Of a DNA stretch of 64,000 bases, positions 8,526 through 18,171 are shown in pieces (the stretch's first letter is position 1; each line of letters starts with the position of its first letter). Origin of the DNA: Pectinatus sottacetonis (GTDB lineage Bacteria; Bacillota; Negativicutes; Selenomonadales; Selenomonadaceae). The notes beneath the pieces are model-generated. The model ran no database searches and had not been told where the DNA came from. It saw only the letters and a list, made by a program, of their open reading frames with translations. The position numbers and the translations under genes are program-made. The stretch is taken from NCBI RefSeq assembly GCF_015732155.1, contig NZ_WIQK01000001.1, positions 1,560,001 through 1,624,000 on the forward strand, in the 5' to 3' direction.

Positions 8526-9329
8526 TTATTTCAATTTTAAAATTTTGTAAATGGCTTTTGCTACACCATCATTGTTGCAATTATCTGTTGTAAAGGAAGC
8601 AGCTGATTTAGCTTCTTTTATGGCATTGCCTGTAGCAACAGAAATACCAGCATATTTTAACATGGCAAGGTCATTATCACCATCACCGAGAACCATTATT
8701 TCATCTTTCTGTATATTTAAATAGGCGGCGAGCTGTTTTATACCGATAGCTTTATTTATATTAGGCGGGGTAATGTCTATAGTATAGCCGGTATTTTGCT
8801 GAAATTTTATGGCTGATTTATATTTTTCAGCAAGGGACTGTGTTAACTCCAGTGGAATTTTTGTGCTGCTGCGGATAACTATCTGAGTGACATTTTTAGA
8901 GTAGGGTTTATAATTTGCTCCTACTTCGGTTATGTTAAAATTTTTTATAGTGCGGTAGCCGGGAAACATATCCCAGGAAAAAAATGGTGCAAACCGGTTG
9001 TTACCAATATACCAACTACAAAAAATGTTGTTTTCTATAAAAAATGCCAACAGTTCCTCAGTAACAGCATCGTCAATATATTTTTCAAATATAGGTTCAT
9101 TAGTATTAATTGTACGGATCATTGCACCATTGCATGATATTACAGGAACTTTAGTACCAATTATCCTACCAAAAAAAGAAGCGGCAAAATGCATTCTTCC
9201 TGTTGCTATTGAGGAATATATTCCCTGTCGGGAAGCAGCATGGAAAGCTTTGATGTTATTTATACTAATCGTTTTATTATCGTTTAATAAAGTGCCATCA
9301 AGGTCACTGATAATTATTTTTATTGCCAT
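8526..9329 (-). CDS. Cof-type HAD-IIB hydrolase
   Basis: A 267-residue Cof/YidA-like phosphatase. Motif I IISDLDGTLLND is at the N-terminus, a Thr-containing motif II SIATGRMHF follows, and the C-terminal motif is MVLGDGDNDLAMLKYAG near residue 215, typical of IIB HADs. These enzymes hydrolyse sugar phosphates or flavin/pyridoxal phosphates; the substrate is unknown here. I use the ATG at 9329, which has AAAGGA at 8 nt, rather than the ATG at 9338, which overlaps that RBS. Confidence 0.85.
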   Translation of the reverse strand: MAIKIIISDLDGTLLNDNKTISINNIKAFHAASRQGIYSSIATGRMHFAASFFGRIIGTKVPVISCNGAMIRTINTNEPIFEKYIDDAVTEELLAFFIENNIFCSWYIGNNRFAPFFSWDMFPGYRTIKNFNITEVGANYKPYSKNVTQIVIRSSTKIPLELTQSLAEKYKSAIKFQQNTGYTIDITPPNINKAIGIKQLAAYLNIQKDEIMVLGDGDNDLAMLKYAGISVATGNAIKEAKSAASFTTDNCNNDGVAKAIYKILKLK

Positions 9330-9684
9330 ATAATCCATCCTTTACAATTTAGTAAAATAAAATTCATGGGATAATTAAAGTATATGCTGAATAATAAAAA
9401 GGATATATACTAGATAGTTAAATTACTAATTCTACTTGGGTTATTATAACGTATTTGATTGATAAAATAAAGGTAATGGCATGAGGTAAGTAATATTTTT
9501 TAGTTAGGTAATCTTGTAAATATAATGAAATTTAAGGATATAAAAAAATAACAGGATATATAGCGTAAATATTTGCTATAAGATAATAAATACTATAATA
9601 TAATAATGTAACATTTATGTTATTGATTACAAAGTTACAATATAGTAAAATTAAATCGCAAATTAATATTGAATGGATGATTTT
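9330..9684 (+). other. Intergenic region upstream of thiD
   Basis: About 350 bp of A/T-rich sequence between divergent genes. No TPP riboswitch core or other structured leader is recognisable, and no coding sequence is seen. Confidence 0.4.
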
Positions 9685-10512
9685 ATGAAGAAAATATTGA
9701 CAATTGCCGGGTCAGACTGCAGTGGAGGGGCGGGAATACAAGCTGATATTAAGACTATAACGGCCCACAGGATGTATGCAATGAGTGTAATAACGGCACT
9801 TACTGCCCAAAACACTAACGCAGTATATAAAGTTATGGATATTGAACCTGATTTTGTTGCGGCACAGATGGATGCTGTGTTTTCAGATATAAAACCTGAT
9901 GCTGTTAAGATAGGGATGGTTTCTAATGATGCTATAGTAAAAATAATAGCGCGAAAATTGCTTCAATATAATGTCAGTAACATAGTAATAGATCCTGTTA
10001 TGGTGGCAACTTCAGGTAATAAGCTTTTGGATGAGAATGCTGTAAAATCATTATGTGAATTTTTACTGCCGTTGGCCACTGTTGTTACGCCTAATATACC
10101 TGAAGCATCAATATTATGCGGCTTTGAGCCGCATAATATTGATGAGATGGAAAAAGCAGCCATAGTGATCATGAAAAAAATATTTGCCCAGCGTCAAGAT
10201 AAGGATTATGGAGTACTAATAAAAGGTGGACATTCAGATGATAATGCAGATGATGTATTGAGAGATGCACTTGTAACTTATGTATATCATAGCAAAAGAA
10301 TTGATAATCCAAATACACATGGTACAGGCTGTACTTTATCATCAGCAATAGCCTGCAATTTAGCTGGTGGCATGAATTTGCACGACAGTATAAATTATGC
10401 TAAAAAATATGTAGCACTTTTATTAAAAACCCGATTAGACCTGGGTAATGGAAGTGGTCCCTTAAATCACATGGCAGCAAATACATGGATAGCAAAAAAT
10501 ATACTGGACTGA
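9685..10512 (+). CDS. thiD: Hydroxymethylpyrimidine (phosphate) kinase
   Basis: A 275-residue ribokinase-family enzyme that phosphorylates HMP/HMP-P in thiamine biosynthesis; related enzymes accept pyridoxine. N-terminal ILTIAGSDCSGGAGIQADIKT, IDPVMVATSGNKL, TPNIPEAS and the anion-hole motif NTHGTGCTLSSAIA near residue 215 are present. I start at the ATG at 9685, with GGATGA upstream, rather than the ATG at 9673. A perfect 35-bp palindrome lies within the coding sequence at 10108-10142. No other thi gene is adjacent. Confidence 0.88.
   Translation: MKKILTIAGSDCSGGAGIQADIKTITAHRMYAMSVITALTAQNTNAVYKVMDIEPDFVAAQMDAVFSDIKPDAVKIGMVSNDAIVKIIARKLLQYNVSNIVIDPVMVATSGNKLLDENAVKSLCEFLLPLATVVTPNIPEASILCGFEPHNIDEMEKAAIVIMKKIFAQRQDKDYGVLIKGGHSDDNADDVLRDALVTYVYHSKRIDNPNTHGTGCTLSSAIACNLAGGMNLHDSINYAKKYVALLLKTRLDLGNGSGPLNHMAANTWIAKNILD
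10108..10142. repeat. Perfect palindrome inside thiD
   Basis: TCAATATTATGCGGCT, a 3-nt spacer TTG, then the exact complement. The 16-bp arms encode ordinary thiD residues (SILCGFEPHNID), so it may be chance, but it would form a strong hairpin in the mRNA. Confidence 0.9.
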
Positions 10513-10676
10513 TAATTGAACAATAAAGTGTATTGATTATGTCCGGATTTTACTTAATGAGTTCAGATAGGCTGCCAGATGCAAACAAGATAATGGCCGC
10601 ATAGATGACAATTGAGCTAAGGATGATCTTGCGGCAGTATACTATTTGAGGATAAAGCAGTTTTAGGAGTAATAGA

Positions 10677-12281
10677 ATGCTCAATGATATGTTAAAAAAC
10701 AATAAATATAGCTATATAGGATCATCGTTAAGATTAAAAGAAATGCTGACTGTACTGCGCAAATATGATATAGTTCGGGGAATAAATCCGCGAAAGATGC
10801 GGCTTATATTAGAAGCTTTGGGTCCTACTTTTGTAAAATTAGGGCAGGTAATATCTATGCGGCCGGATTTTTTGTCGAGTGAATATATATATGAATTGAG
10901 CAAACTTCAGACACGGGCTAATCCTCTACCGTTTGACGTGATAAAGTCAGTTATTGAAAAGGAATATAATCAAAAGTGGCATGATGTTTTTAGCAGTATT
11001 GATGAAAAAGCACTTGGGTCAGCATCAATAGCACAAGTCCATAGTGCTATATTGAAAAACGGAGCAAGGGTAGTAATTAAGGTTCAGCGGCCAGGAATAT
11101 ATGATGTAATGGCACAAGATATTATATTGTTGAAAAGAATTGTAAAACTTTTGCAGGTATTCAGTAAATCAAGTGATGTTGTTAATTTTATGGCAGTTTT
11201 AGATGAAATGTGGACAATAACAAAACAGGAAATGGATTTTATGATGGAAGCGGACCATATTGATGAATTCCGTCATTTGAATAGTGATGATCCAAATGTA
11301 GATTGTCCACAAGTATATAGAAAATTGACTACTGCCCGTATTTTAGTTATGGAATATATTGATGGAATCCGCATAGATAAAATTGATAAATTAAGAAGAG
11401 CAGGTTATAGTGTTGAGCAGCTGGGACGTAATTTGGGTAAAAACTATATTAAACAAATTATAAAGGATGGATATTTTCATGCTGATCCACATTCAGGAAA
11501 TATATGGGTGAGGGATGGAAAAATAATCTGGCTGGACTTGGGCATGATGGGAAGATTGTCACAACAGGAGCGGGCAGCTTTAAAAAAAGCTGTTTATGCC
11601 CTGGCACATCATGATACCTTTATGATGAAGTCGGCTATCCTATCCCTAGGGATAGCTCGGGGCAGAATAAATCATATTAAATTATATGAAGACATTGATA
11701 TTTTGATGATGCGTTATAATGATCTGCAATTTGGGGAATTAAATCTTGGTCGATTATCACATGATATAATTAAAATTCTACAGCACCATAATATGGGAAT
11801 TATTCCCGGACTTAGCATGTTTGCCCGCGGTATAATGACGATTGATGGTATAATGCAGTTAACCTGTCCTAAGATAAACTTTGTTGATATATTACAAGAA
11901 CAGATGCAAAATGATTTTTCCCGCAACTTTAATTGGCGGGAGGAACTAAAAAAGATGAAGCAGGGAAGTTATTCACTGTTATACCGTTCAATGCAGCTGC
12001 CAGAACAGATTTCTGATATAATTAAAATGACAATGAGTGGTCAGACTAAAGTCAATCTTGATTTAACTGGTTCGGAAGAACCACTTAAACAGATAGATAA
12101 AATGATCAATAAATTAATCATTGGAATAATAAGTGCAGCGCTTTTGCTGGGGTCATCGATCATATGCACTACTAGTATGACACCCAAATTTCTGGAGATT
12201 CCTTTTTTAGGAGTACTAGGATATATGGCAGCCCTTATTCTATGTGTAAGATTATTAATAAGTATATGGCGGCATCGGTAG
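10677..12281 (+). CDS. ABC1/UbiB-family atypical kinase
   Basis: A 534-residue UbiB/AarF-type protein. The KxGQ-containing N-terminal extension is PTFVKLGQVISMRPD near residue 55, the Ala-rich nucleotide loop is ALGSASIAQVH near residue 115, the catalytic loop is HADPHSGN near residue 270, and the Asp motif is WLDLGMMG. Two C-terminal membrane segments lie at ~470-530. In quinone-producing bacteria the family supports quinone or lipid metabolism; its role here is unknown. RBS TAGGAG precedes the ATG. Confidence 0.88.
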   Translation: MLNDMLKNNKYSYIGSSLRLKEMLTVLRKYDIVRGINPRKMRLILEALGPTFVKLGQVISMRPDFLSSEYIYELSKLQTRANPLPFDVIKSVIEKEYNQKWHDVFSSIDEKALGSASIAQVHSAILKNGARVVIKVQRPGIYDVMAQDIILLKRIVKLLQVFSKSSDVVNFMAVLDEMWTITKQEMDFMMEADHIDEFRHLNSDDPNVDCPQVYRKLTTARILVMEYIDGIRIDKIDKLRRAGYSVEQLGRNLGKNYIKQIIKDGYFHADPHSGNIWVRDGKIIWLDLGMMGRLSQQERAALKKAVYALAHHDTFMMKSAILSLGIARGRINHIKLYEDIDILMMRYNDLQFGELNLGRLSHDIIKILQHHNMGIIPGLSMFARGIMTIDGIMQLTCPKINFVDILQEQMQNDFSRNFNWREELKKMKQGSYSLLYRSMQLPEQISDIIKMTMSGQTKVNLDLTGSEEPLKQIDKMINKLIIGIISAALLLGSSIICTTSMTPKFLEIPFLGVLGYMAALILCVRLLISIWRHR

Positions 12282-12323
12282 CATAAAACTGCAATAAATA
12301 CTTTAAAGAAAGGAGAGATTTAT

Positions 12324-12695
12324 TTGCGTGGTATACGTGGCGCAATAACTGTAGAAGTAAATGAAAGTAAAGCTGTTTGTGAGGCGGTTCAAATGTTATT
12401 AAAAGAAATGATGAGTGAAAATTATTTAAGTACAGGTGATATAGGTGCGGCTATTTTTTCGGCTACCAGTGATATAACCGCAGCTTTTCCGGCAGCTGCA
12501 GCCCGTACTCTGGCAGGCTGGGATATGGTTCCTCTTTTTGATGCACAACAGATGGTTGTAGATAACAGCATTAGGAAATGTATAAGAGTATTGCTTTTGG
12601 TAAACAGCAGTAAAAGTCAGAACGAAATAAATCATGTTTATCTACGACGGGCAAAAAAGTTAAGACCAGATATAATAAAAAAAGAAAAAGTATAA
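12324..12695 (+). CDS. aroH: Monofunctional chorismate mutase (AroH class)
   Basis: A 123-residue AroH-type enzyme converting chorismate to prephenate for Phe/Tyr synthesis. Characteristic segments are MRGIRGAITVEVN, ATSDITAAFPAAAARTLAGWDMVPL and KCIRVLLLVN, holding the active-site Arg residues of the trimeric fold. It starts on TTG at 12324 with RBS AAAGGAGAG. It follows the UbiB-like gene by 42 bp, so the two may be cotranscribed. Confidence 0.9.
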   Translation: MRGIRGAITVEVNESKAVCEAVQMLLKEMMSENYLSTGDIGAAIFSATSDITAAFPAAAARTLAGWDMVPLFDAQQMVVDNSIRKCIRVLLLVNSSKSQNEINHVYLRRAKKLRPDIIKKEKV

Positions 12696-12891
12696 TTTTC
12701 TTAAGGTAAAAATATGATTTACATAATAATTGCTATTTAAAATATTGAGGGTTAATGTTCTGGATTTATGTTGAAAATAAGTATAAAAATAGAAAAAAAT
12801 AATATATAAGGTTATTATACTTGACTTAAAGTATTACAATTATATAATTATTTTATAAAATAATATAAATTCAGACTAATGGAGGATTTTG

Positions 12892-13581
12892 ATGATAAAC
12901 TTAAAAATATCTGAACCAAATCCACGAGAATCAGTACGTGAATATGCTTATCGCATATTGAGCGAAAATATATTGGATTTGGTTTTAGTACCAGGGGCTG
13001 CAATATCGGAGAAAGAAATTTCTGATGTCTTGTCCATTAGCCGGACACCTGTTCGTGAAGCTTTTATTCGCCTGTCACAGGAAGGACTGCTGGAAATATT
13101 GCCACAACGGGGAACATATGTATCTAAAATAGACACGGAGCAAATAGCTGAATTTAAATTTTTACGAATAACCTTAGAGCAGGCAGTGATGAAATTAGCT
13201 TGTAGTGATTTTCCTCAAAAACTTCAGGAACAGCTTTGCAACTGTTTGGAAAAACAAAGTATATGTGTGAAAAAAAGAAATCATGAGCAATTTTTCATTT
13301 TTGACAATATGATGCATGACATAATTTTTACTGGCTGTGAGAAATCATATATATGGAAAATAATCCAGGAGGCAAATTTAAATTATGCACGTGCGCGTGT
13401 ATTAGATTTGTCTTCACGGCAAGATGAAATAGAAGTATTGTTTGCACAGCATAAAGAAATAGTTAAAGCGATTATTACGAAGGATACAAGTTTGGGTGAA
13501 AATATAATAGTTCGGCATATAAATAAAGTTATTAGTGATGTTGATGACTTACAAAAACAATATCCAGAGTTTTTTAAATAA
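12892..13581 (+). CDS. GntR-family transcriptional regulator (FCD type)
   Basis: A 229-residue regulator with an N-terminal winged helix (ISEKEISDVLSISRTPVREAFIRLSQEGLLEILPQRGTYV, residues ~35-80) and a helical FCD ligand domain. ATG at 12892 has GGAGG 6 nt upstream; a TTG just before it is less likely. FadR-subfamily regulators respond to small organic acids. Neighbours do not reveal the target: the gene is convergent with the metalloprotease. Confidence 0.85.
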   Translation: MINLKISEPNPRESVREYAYRILSENILDLVLVPGAAISEKEISDVLSISRTPVREAFIRLSQEGLLEILPQRGTYVSKIDTEQIAEFKFLRITLEQAVMKLACSDFPQKLQEQLCNCLEKQSICVKKRNHEQFFIFDNMMHDIIFTGCEKSYIWKIIQEANLNYARARVLDLSSRQDEIEVLFAQHKEIVKAIITKDTSLGENIIVRHINKVISDVDDLQKQYPEFFK

Positions 13582-13588
13582 ATAAATG

Positions 13589-14293
13589 CTAACGTAGTAC
13601 ATGCAGGATAATATCACCATGTTGTCTAAGCCATAGGCGATGTTTTTGAAAATCCGGGTCAAGTCTTTTTACTATTGACCAGAATTTTATTGAATGATTC
13701 ATTTGTAGCAGATGGGCTGTTTCGTGTATGACTAGGTAATCAATTATGTTGTCCGGTGCCATCATAATTCGCCAGTTATAGTTTATATTGTGCAGGCTTG
13801 AACAGCTGCCCCAGCGGCTTTTTTGATCACGGATACTTATACGCGAAACGTAAACAGATAGTTTTTTACTCCAAAATACAGTTCTTTGTGTAAGATAAAT
13901 TTTTGCTTCTTGCTTGTACCAGGGAATAAATAAAGAATCAAGTGGTAAAAACAGTGAGTCAGTGTGAGGAATAATAATATTATTGTTATTTATCATAGGA
14001 AAACTAATGGTTTCATACCGAGAAGCTAATTTTATATGTAATTTTTTTCCTCTGTACAATATGTAAGTGTTATTAATAGGAGGGTCATTTGATAACTGCT
14101 CATAAGCTGAATTTTTTTTGCTTATCCATGTAGAATAACGATGCAGAATTTGTAAAGCTTCTTTGTTAGAAACACTTTGAGGTGTTTTTATTATGATTTT
14201 ACAACAGCTTTTTACGGAAATTGTTATTGTTTTACGTTTTTGTTGTTCATGAATATAAGCAAAATTTTTATTATCAATTTGAATATGCGGCAT
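13589..14293 (-). CDS. YgjP-like M48-type metallopeptidase
   Basis: A 234-residue member of the YgjP/DUF45 family. The zinc motif HETAH (HExxH) lies in YLVIHETAHLLQMNHSIKFW, preceded by RWGSCSSLHNINYNWR, a family hallmark. The third ligand may be the His of NHSIKFW. I start at the ATG at 14293 (AGGAAGG 11 nt upstream). Function in vivo is not established for most members. Confidence 0.85.
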   Translation of the reverse strand: MPHIQIDNKNFAYIHEQQKRKTITISVKSCCKIIIKTPQSVSNKEALQILHRYSTWISKKNSAYEQLSNDPPINNTYILYRGKKLHIKLASRYETISFPMINNNNIIIPHTDSLFLPLDSLFIPWYKQEAKIYLTQRTVFWSKKLSVYVSRISIRDQKSRWGSCSSLHNINYNWRIMMAPDNIIDYLVIHETAHLLQMNHSIKFWSIVKRLDPDFQKHRLWLRQHGDIILHVLR

Positions 14294-14694
14294 ATGGCAT
14301 AATTCCTTCCTAAACAATACATATTGATATAGCAATATAATTTATAAACTCATTTTATGATATCAGGTCATAGAAAATAGTACAATATATCAAATGAATA
14401 TTAGTTGAAATATTTATTTTTAATATGATGGTATGTAAAAAAATACAATGACTATTAGGAAAATACTGATAATTATAATAAAAAATCATATAAATTATTT
14501 ATAAATAAAAGTCATTTAATAGATAGCAAAGGATATAATATAAACTATTTTCTGTTTCATTTATATGCTATAATAAGAAAGTATAAAATATTTAATAATG
14601 ATGTTTTAAACATTATTGAATATGATTAAATATTTTATATTAAGACCTTACCTTAGAAATCAATATGTATTTTATTCGTAGGGGGTAATTTGAG
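14294..14694. other. Intergenic region between divergent genes
   Basis: A 400-bp A/T-rich gap holding promoters for the metallopeptidase (minus) and panE-like (plus) genes; TATGCTATAATAAG at ~14567 contains a plausible -10. No gene is seen. Confidence 0.4.
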
Positions 14695-15618
14695 ATGAAT
14701 TATGTTATTTTAGGAGCTGGTGGGACAGGGGCCTGCATTGGTGGGTTTTTGGCAGCATCTGGTAAGGATGTTACCCTTATTGCTCGTGGGCAGCATTTGC
14801 AAGCTTTGAAAAAAAATGGCTTGATTTTACATTCTGATAAAAAAGGTGAAATTCACTTAAAAAATATAAAAGCAATGGATACAGAAGAGTATAAAAGCAA
14901 GGCCGATGTTATCTTTGTAAGTGTTAAAGGATATTCTCTCCAGGAAGTAATTCCTTTTTTAAAAAAAGTATCAGATCGTCATACAATTATTATTCCTATA
15001 TTAAACATTTATGGGACAGGGAAACTGTTGGCAGCACAGCTGCCTGGAAAGAATGTTTTGGAAGGATGTATTTATATAGTAGCTTGGGTGTCTGCTCCAG
15101 GAGAAATTACACAACGGGGAAATATTTTTAGAGTGGTTTATGGTACACGAGGTGAATCAAGTTTACGAACGCAGCTTGACCAAATAGCCACGGATTTATT
15201 GACAGCAGGGATAGCACCTGTTGTTTCTCAAAATATTGCAGAAGATACATATAGAAAATTTACCTTTGTTTCGCCTATGGCGGCAGCTGGAGCTTATTAT
15301 GATGTACCTGCTGGAAAAATGCAGGAAAGAGGAAAAGAATGTGATTTATTCTGTGCATTAGTTGATGAAGCCATAAAAGTCGGTGAAGCGATGGGGCTTA
15401 AGCTCGATGATGGACTGCGGGAAAAAAATGTGGACATAATGAATGCACTTACACCGGAAACGACTGCCTCTATGCAGAAAGATTTGAAAAAAGGTGGAAA
15501 GTCAGAAATCGATGGACTTGTTTTTGAAGTTGTAAGAATGGCAGAAAAAGTAAATATACCAGTTCCCTGCTATAAAAAAGTTGCAAAGAAATTTGGTTTC
15601 GCCAATAAAAATTCTTGA
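14695..15618 (+). CDS. panE: Ketopantoate reductase family protein (PanE/ApbA)
   Basis: A 307-residue NADPH-dependent 2-dehydropantoate 2-reductase family member, the pantoate step of CoA synthesis. The N-terminal Rossmann motif is VILGAGGTGACIGGFLAASG, the catalytic Lys is likely in YRKFTFVSPMAA near residue 178, and the C-terminal helical domain has a conserved Ser/Asp region SEIDGLVFEVVRMAE. RBS GGGGG lies 9 nt upstream. Paralogs with other substrates exist, and panB/C are not adjacent, so the pantoate role is likely but unproven. Confidence 0.78.
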   Translation: MNYVILGAGGTGACIGGFLAASGKDVTLIARGQHLQALKKNGLILHSDKKGEIHLKNIKAMDTEEYKSKADVIFVSVKGYSLQEVIPFLKKVSDRHTIIIPILNIYGTGKLLAAQLPGKNVLEGCIYIVAWVSAPGEITQRGNIFRVVYGTRGESSLRTQLDQIATDLLTAGIAPVVSQNIAEDTYRKFTFVSPMAAAGAYYDVPAGKMQERGKECDLFCALVDEAIKVGEAMGLKLDDGLREKNVDIMNALTPETTASMQKDLKKGGKSEIDGLVFEVVRMAEKVNIPVPCYKKVAKKFGFANKNS

Positions 15619-16038
15619 TGAAGAGGAAAAATATAAATTAAATATCAAGGCAGCCACTAGATTGGAATATAAGGCTCTAAAAAATATTATAGATACAGTA
15701 TAAGGTGTTATAGTTAACAAAATTTTTTCTTGTAAATGACGTTGCATTAGGCAATAGAAGTAAGTCAACTGCCTTTAGGCATTTTATGCTAATGGCAGTT
15801 TTCTTGTAAAATTTAACATAAAAATAACGTTATTATTAAGCAGAAGTTAAAAATAAGTAATATACTAATAAAGTATTTATAATGTGGATTATATAAGATT
15901 GTGGATATTACAAACTGATATGTACCTTCTGGTTTTGCTTTTATAATAGGAACTTTGAAATAGACATTATTTCTGGAAGAATTAGGACACAAGCTTAAAT
16001 GTGGTAAAATTATTAATTAACAGGAGTGATAAAAAGCA
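15619..16038 (+). other. Intergenic region with a short orphan coding-like stretch
   Basis: Just after the panE-like stop, 15613-15700 reads as a start-less peptide ending IKAATRLEYKALKNIIDTV and a stop, possibly the tail of a lost gene. A hairpin at 15767-15804 (AACTGCC...GGCAGTT followed by TTTTC) looks like a terminator. The remainder has no visible feature. Confidence 0.35.
15767..15804 (+). terminator. Probable terminator downstream of panE-like gene
   Basis: AACTGCC and GGCAGTT form the outer stem, with GGCA/TGC pairs inside, followed by TTTTC. It sits ~150 bp past the panE-like stop. Confidence 0.5.
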
Positions 16039-16836
16039 GTGGAGTTGGCAGTTCTATTTATTATAGGAATTGGGGTTGGTGCTTTTGGCACACTTGTTGG
16101 AATCGGCGGCGGATTGATAATGATACCTTTATTTGTATTGGTTATGACAGGACCTAAAAATGAAGCCCCAGGGTTTTTTAATACATTTCACACAGTTTAC
16201 CAGGCAATAGGTACTTCTCTTTTTGGGGTGTTTTTAAATACTTTATCAGGTACAATTGCATATATAAGACAAAAACGTGTATATTTTGATGCGGCGGTGC
16301 CTTTTGCTATAGCAACACTACCAGGAGCATTTATTGGTAGTTATGTTGATGAATATTTTACAGGTCGTAGTTTTGATTTTGTATTTGGTGTAGTATTAGT
16401 TATTTTATCTTTGATAATGTATTGGAAATCATCGACAAAAAGAGCTACAGCAAATTCTTTTGATCCAAAATCTTTTAAATATCCTAAACGACTAGGGATT
16501 TTCATTAGTGTTTTTGTAGGATTTTTGTCAAGCGTATTGGGAATTGGTGGAGGAATTATTCATGTACCGTTGATGATATATATATTATCATTTCCGCCGC
16601 ATGTAGCGACGGCAACGTCACATTTTGTATTGGCAGTGTCATCATTTACTGGCTGTATTTCTCATTATATGCTGGGGCATATATTATGGAAACCGGCACT
16701 TGGTATCGGGCTCGGGGCTGTTGTCGGAGCTCAGATTGGAGCTAAAATATCGAGTAAAACACGTCCGCATATGATAGTTGTACTATTGTCACTGGCTATG
16801 TGTGTATTGGGAATAAAATTAATTTTAATGTCGTAA
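16039..16836 (+). CDS. TSUP/TauE-SafE family membrane transporter
   Basis: A 265-residue polytopic membrane protein with the two-repeat architecture of TSUP permeases: AFGTLVGIGGGLIMIPLFV near residue 15 and SSVLGIGGGIIHVPLMIYIL near residue 165, each with the GIGGG motif. The family exports or imports sulfite, sulfonates or organic acids. It starts on GTG at 16039 with AGGAG 12 nt upstream. Monocistronic; followed by a terminator. Confidence 0.85.
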   Translation: MELAVLFIIGIGVGAFGTLVGIGGGLIMIPLFVLVMTGPKNEAPGFFNTFHTVYQAIGTSLFGVFLNTLSGTIAYIRQKRVYFDAAVPFAIATLPGAFIGSYVDEYFTGRSFDFVFGVVLVILSLIMYWKSSTKRATANSFDPKSFKYPKRLGIFISVFVGFLSSVLGIGGGIIHVPLMIYILSFPPHVATATSHFVLAVSSFTGCISHYMLGHILWKPALGIGLGAVVGAQIGAKISSKTRPHMIVVLLSLAMCVLGIKLILMS

Positions 16837-16861
16837 AATAATTTATCCATAAAAAAAATAA

Positions 16862-16890
16862 GCATAAAACATTAAAATAATGTTTTATGC
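16862..16890. terminator. Terminator hairpin between TSUP gene and perR-like gene
   Basis: GCATAAAACATTA pairs with TAATGTTTTATGC across a short loop, between convergent genes. Confidence 0.65.
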
Positions 16891-16915
16891 AATAAATACA
16901 TAAGTAATAATGCTG

Positions 16916-17356
16916 TTAGCTTATTTTTTTATTCATTTTTGCCTGACATTCAGGGCATATACCATAAAAATAAAACTGTTGACCGGATAGATCATAGGAT
17001 GTTTTTTCCGCAACTTTTTTTATTGCAGGAGAAAAATCAAAGTCGGGAACATCGTCTACCCGGTTGCATACTGTACAACGGATATGAGGATGTGGTTCGA
17101 CAACAGCATCATATCGAAGACTGTCTTCACCAACATTTATAACCTGGATAAGTCTTATTTCCTTTAAAATATCGATTGTTTTATAAATTGTTGCCAAACT
17201 CATTGTAGGGTAATATGGCTGTAATTTATTAAAAATCATTTCAGCATTTGGGTGGGATTTTGTATTGCATAGGGCATTATATATAGCCAATCGCTGAGGT
17301 GTTACTTTAAATCCTTTTTTACGCAGTAATGCTGTCACTTTTTTTGCGTCCATCAT
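16916..17356 (-). CDS. perR: Fur-family peroxide/metal regulator, PerR-like
   Basis: A 146-residue Fur-family repressor. The DNA-recognition region is LATIYKTIDIL (residues 54-64). The structural zinc site is C94xxC97 and C134xxC137. Regulatory ligands match PerR: His35, His89, His91 and Asp102, where PerR has Asp104 and Fur has Glu. I therefore call it a peroxide sensor, though Zur/Fur roles cannot be excluded. A weak PerR-like palindrome upstream of its own promoter (17409-17423) hints at autoregulation. Confidence 0.82.
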   Translation of the reverse strand: MMDAKKVTALLRKKGFKVTPQRLAIYNALCNTKSHPNAEMIFNKLQPYYPTMSLATIYKTIDILKEIRLIQVINVGEDSLRYDAVVEPHPHIRCTVCNRVDDVPDFDFSPAIKKVAEKTSYDLSGQQFYFYGICPECQAKMNKKIS

Positions 17357-17831
17357 GATATTTATGCGTCCTTTCGTGAATATTAAAATTAATTGTAGGT
17401 AATAGTCATTATTAATAAAATAATACTATGTTAATATTCTAATAAAAACAAGTCAATGTGTCAATGTTTATAGATAAAATTTTATATTGAATAATTATTA
17501 TCCATTAGGATGATGGTCTTGCGGAGAATTTTACCACTGTCAGGGAATGCATTTATTTAGTAATTAATATATTTGCAACTGTGCTGAATATAATGAGTTA
17601 ATTACTGTTAGGGCAGTCCGGTGTTTTCTTATGAAATAATAAGGGAAATTTTTATTTCGCGTGTGATAAAGAATTTATTGAGCAAGTAAAAAAGATAAAG
17701 ATTCTTTATTATCTATCTGAATCATCATAATGCAAATTTTTATATAAGCATTATAAATCATTGACAAATAAATAAAAAAATGATATCCTATATATCGTTG
17801 CTGATGTATAATAACACATTTGAGAGCATTT
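17357..17831. other. Intergenic region between perR-like gene and tRNA-Ser
   Basis: Divergent spacer of ~470 bp. For perR, TTGACT near 17450-17455 and TAACAT 17 bp on (minus strand) form a plausible promoter. TTATTAATAAAATAA at 17409-17423 resembles a PerR box (10 of 14 positions), and AATAATTATTAT at ~17490 is another A/T palindrome. No gene is seen. Confidence 0.35.
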
Positions 17832-17921
17832 GGAGAGTTGTCCGAGTGGTTGAAGGAGCACGCCTGGAAAGCGTGTGTGCGGGAAACTGTACCGAGGGTT
17901 CGAATCCCTCACTCTCCGCCA
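17832..17921 (+). tRNA. tRNA-Ser (GGA anticodon)
   Basis: Class II tRNA of ~90 nt with an extended variable arm. Acceptor GGAGAGT pairs with ACTCTCC, the anticodon loop CTGGAAA gives GGA, the T-arm GAGGGTTCGAATCCCTC is present, and an encoded CCA ends at 17921. A short stem with a T tract terminates it at 17946-17966. Confidence 0.95.
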
Positions 17922-17943
17922 TCTTACATAAATTAATTTTTAA

Positions 17944-17970
17944 ATCTGCGTAAAGCAGTTTTTTTTATTT
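17944..17970 (+). terminator. tRNA-Ser(GGA) terminator
   Basis: CTGC-GTAAA-GCAG followed by eight T, 25 nt after the CCA end. Confidence 0.7.
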
Positions 17971-18050
17971 TACAGAGATATTTTAGAAGGTTATTTGTAT
18001 AAATTTGTTATTCTTATATTATAAAAATAAATCACCTCATAAATATATTA

Positions 18051-18079
18051 TTGCATAATTTTATGCATGATGATATACT
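18051..18079 (+). promoter_or_regulatory. Promoter of the livK-like gene
   Basis: TTGCAT at 18051-18056, a 17-bp spacer and TATACT at 18074-18079. Transcription would start near 18086 and run through the hairpin at 18118-18171 before the gene. Confidence 0.6.
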
Positions 18080-18117
18080 GTGTTTAGAAAAATAAAATAT
18101 ATGTTTTCTGTGCGATG

Positions 18118-18171
18118 AAGCCAATTAACAAAACAACTATTATAAGTGTTAAATTGTTAATTGGCTTTTTT
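18118..18171 (+). terminator. Leader terminator/attenuator before livK-like gene
   Basis: AAGCCAATTAACAA pairs with TTGTTAATTGGCTT and runs into TTTTTT, with the hairpin ending ~10 nt before the RBS. Since the best promoter lies upstream of it, it may be an attenuator rather than the end of another transcript. Confidence 0.55.

Noticed and set aside
9330-9684. Possible TPP riboswitch before thiD
   Set aside because: No CTGAGA-type core or pairing partner visible.
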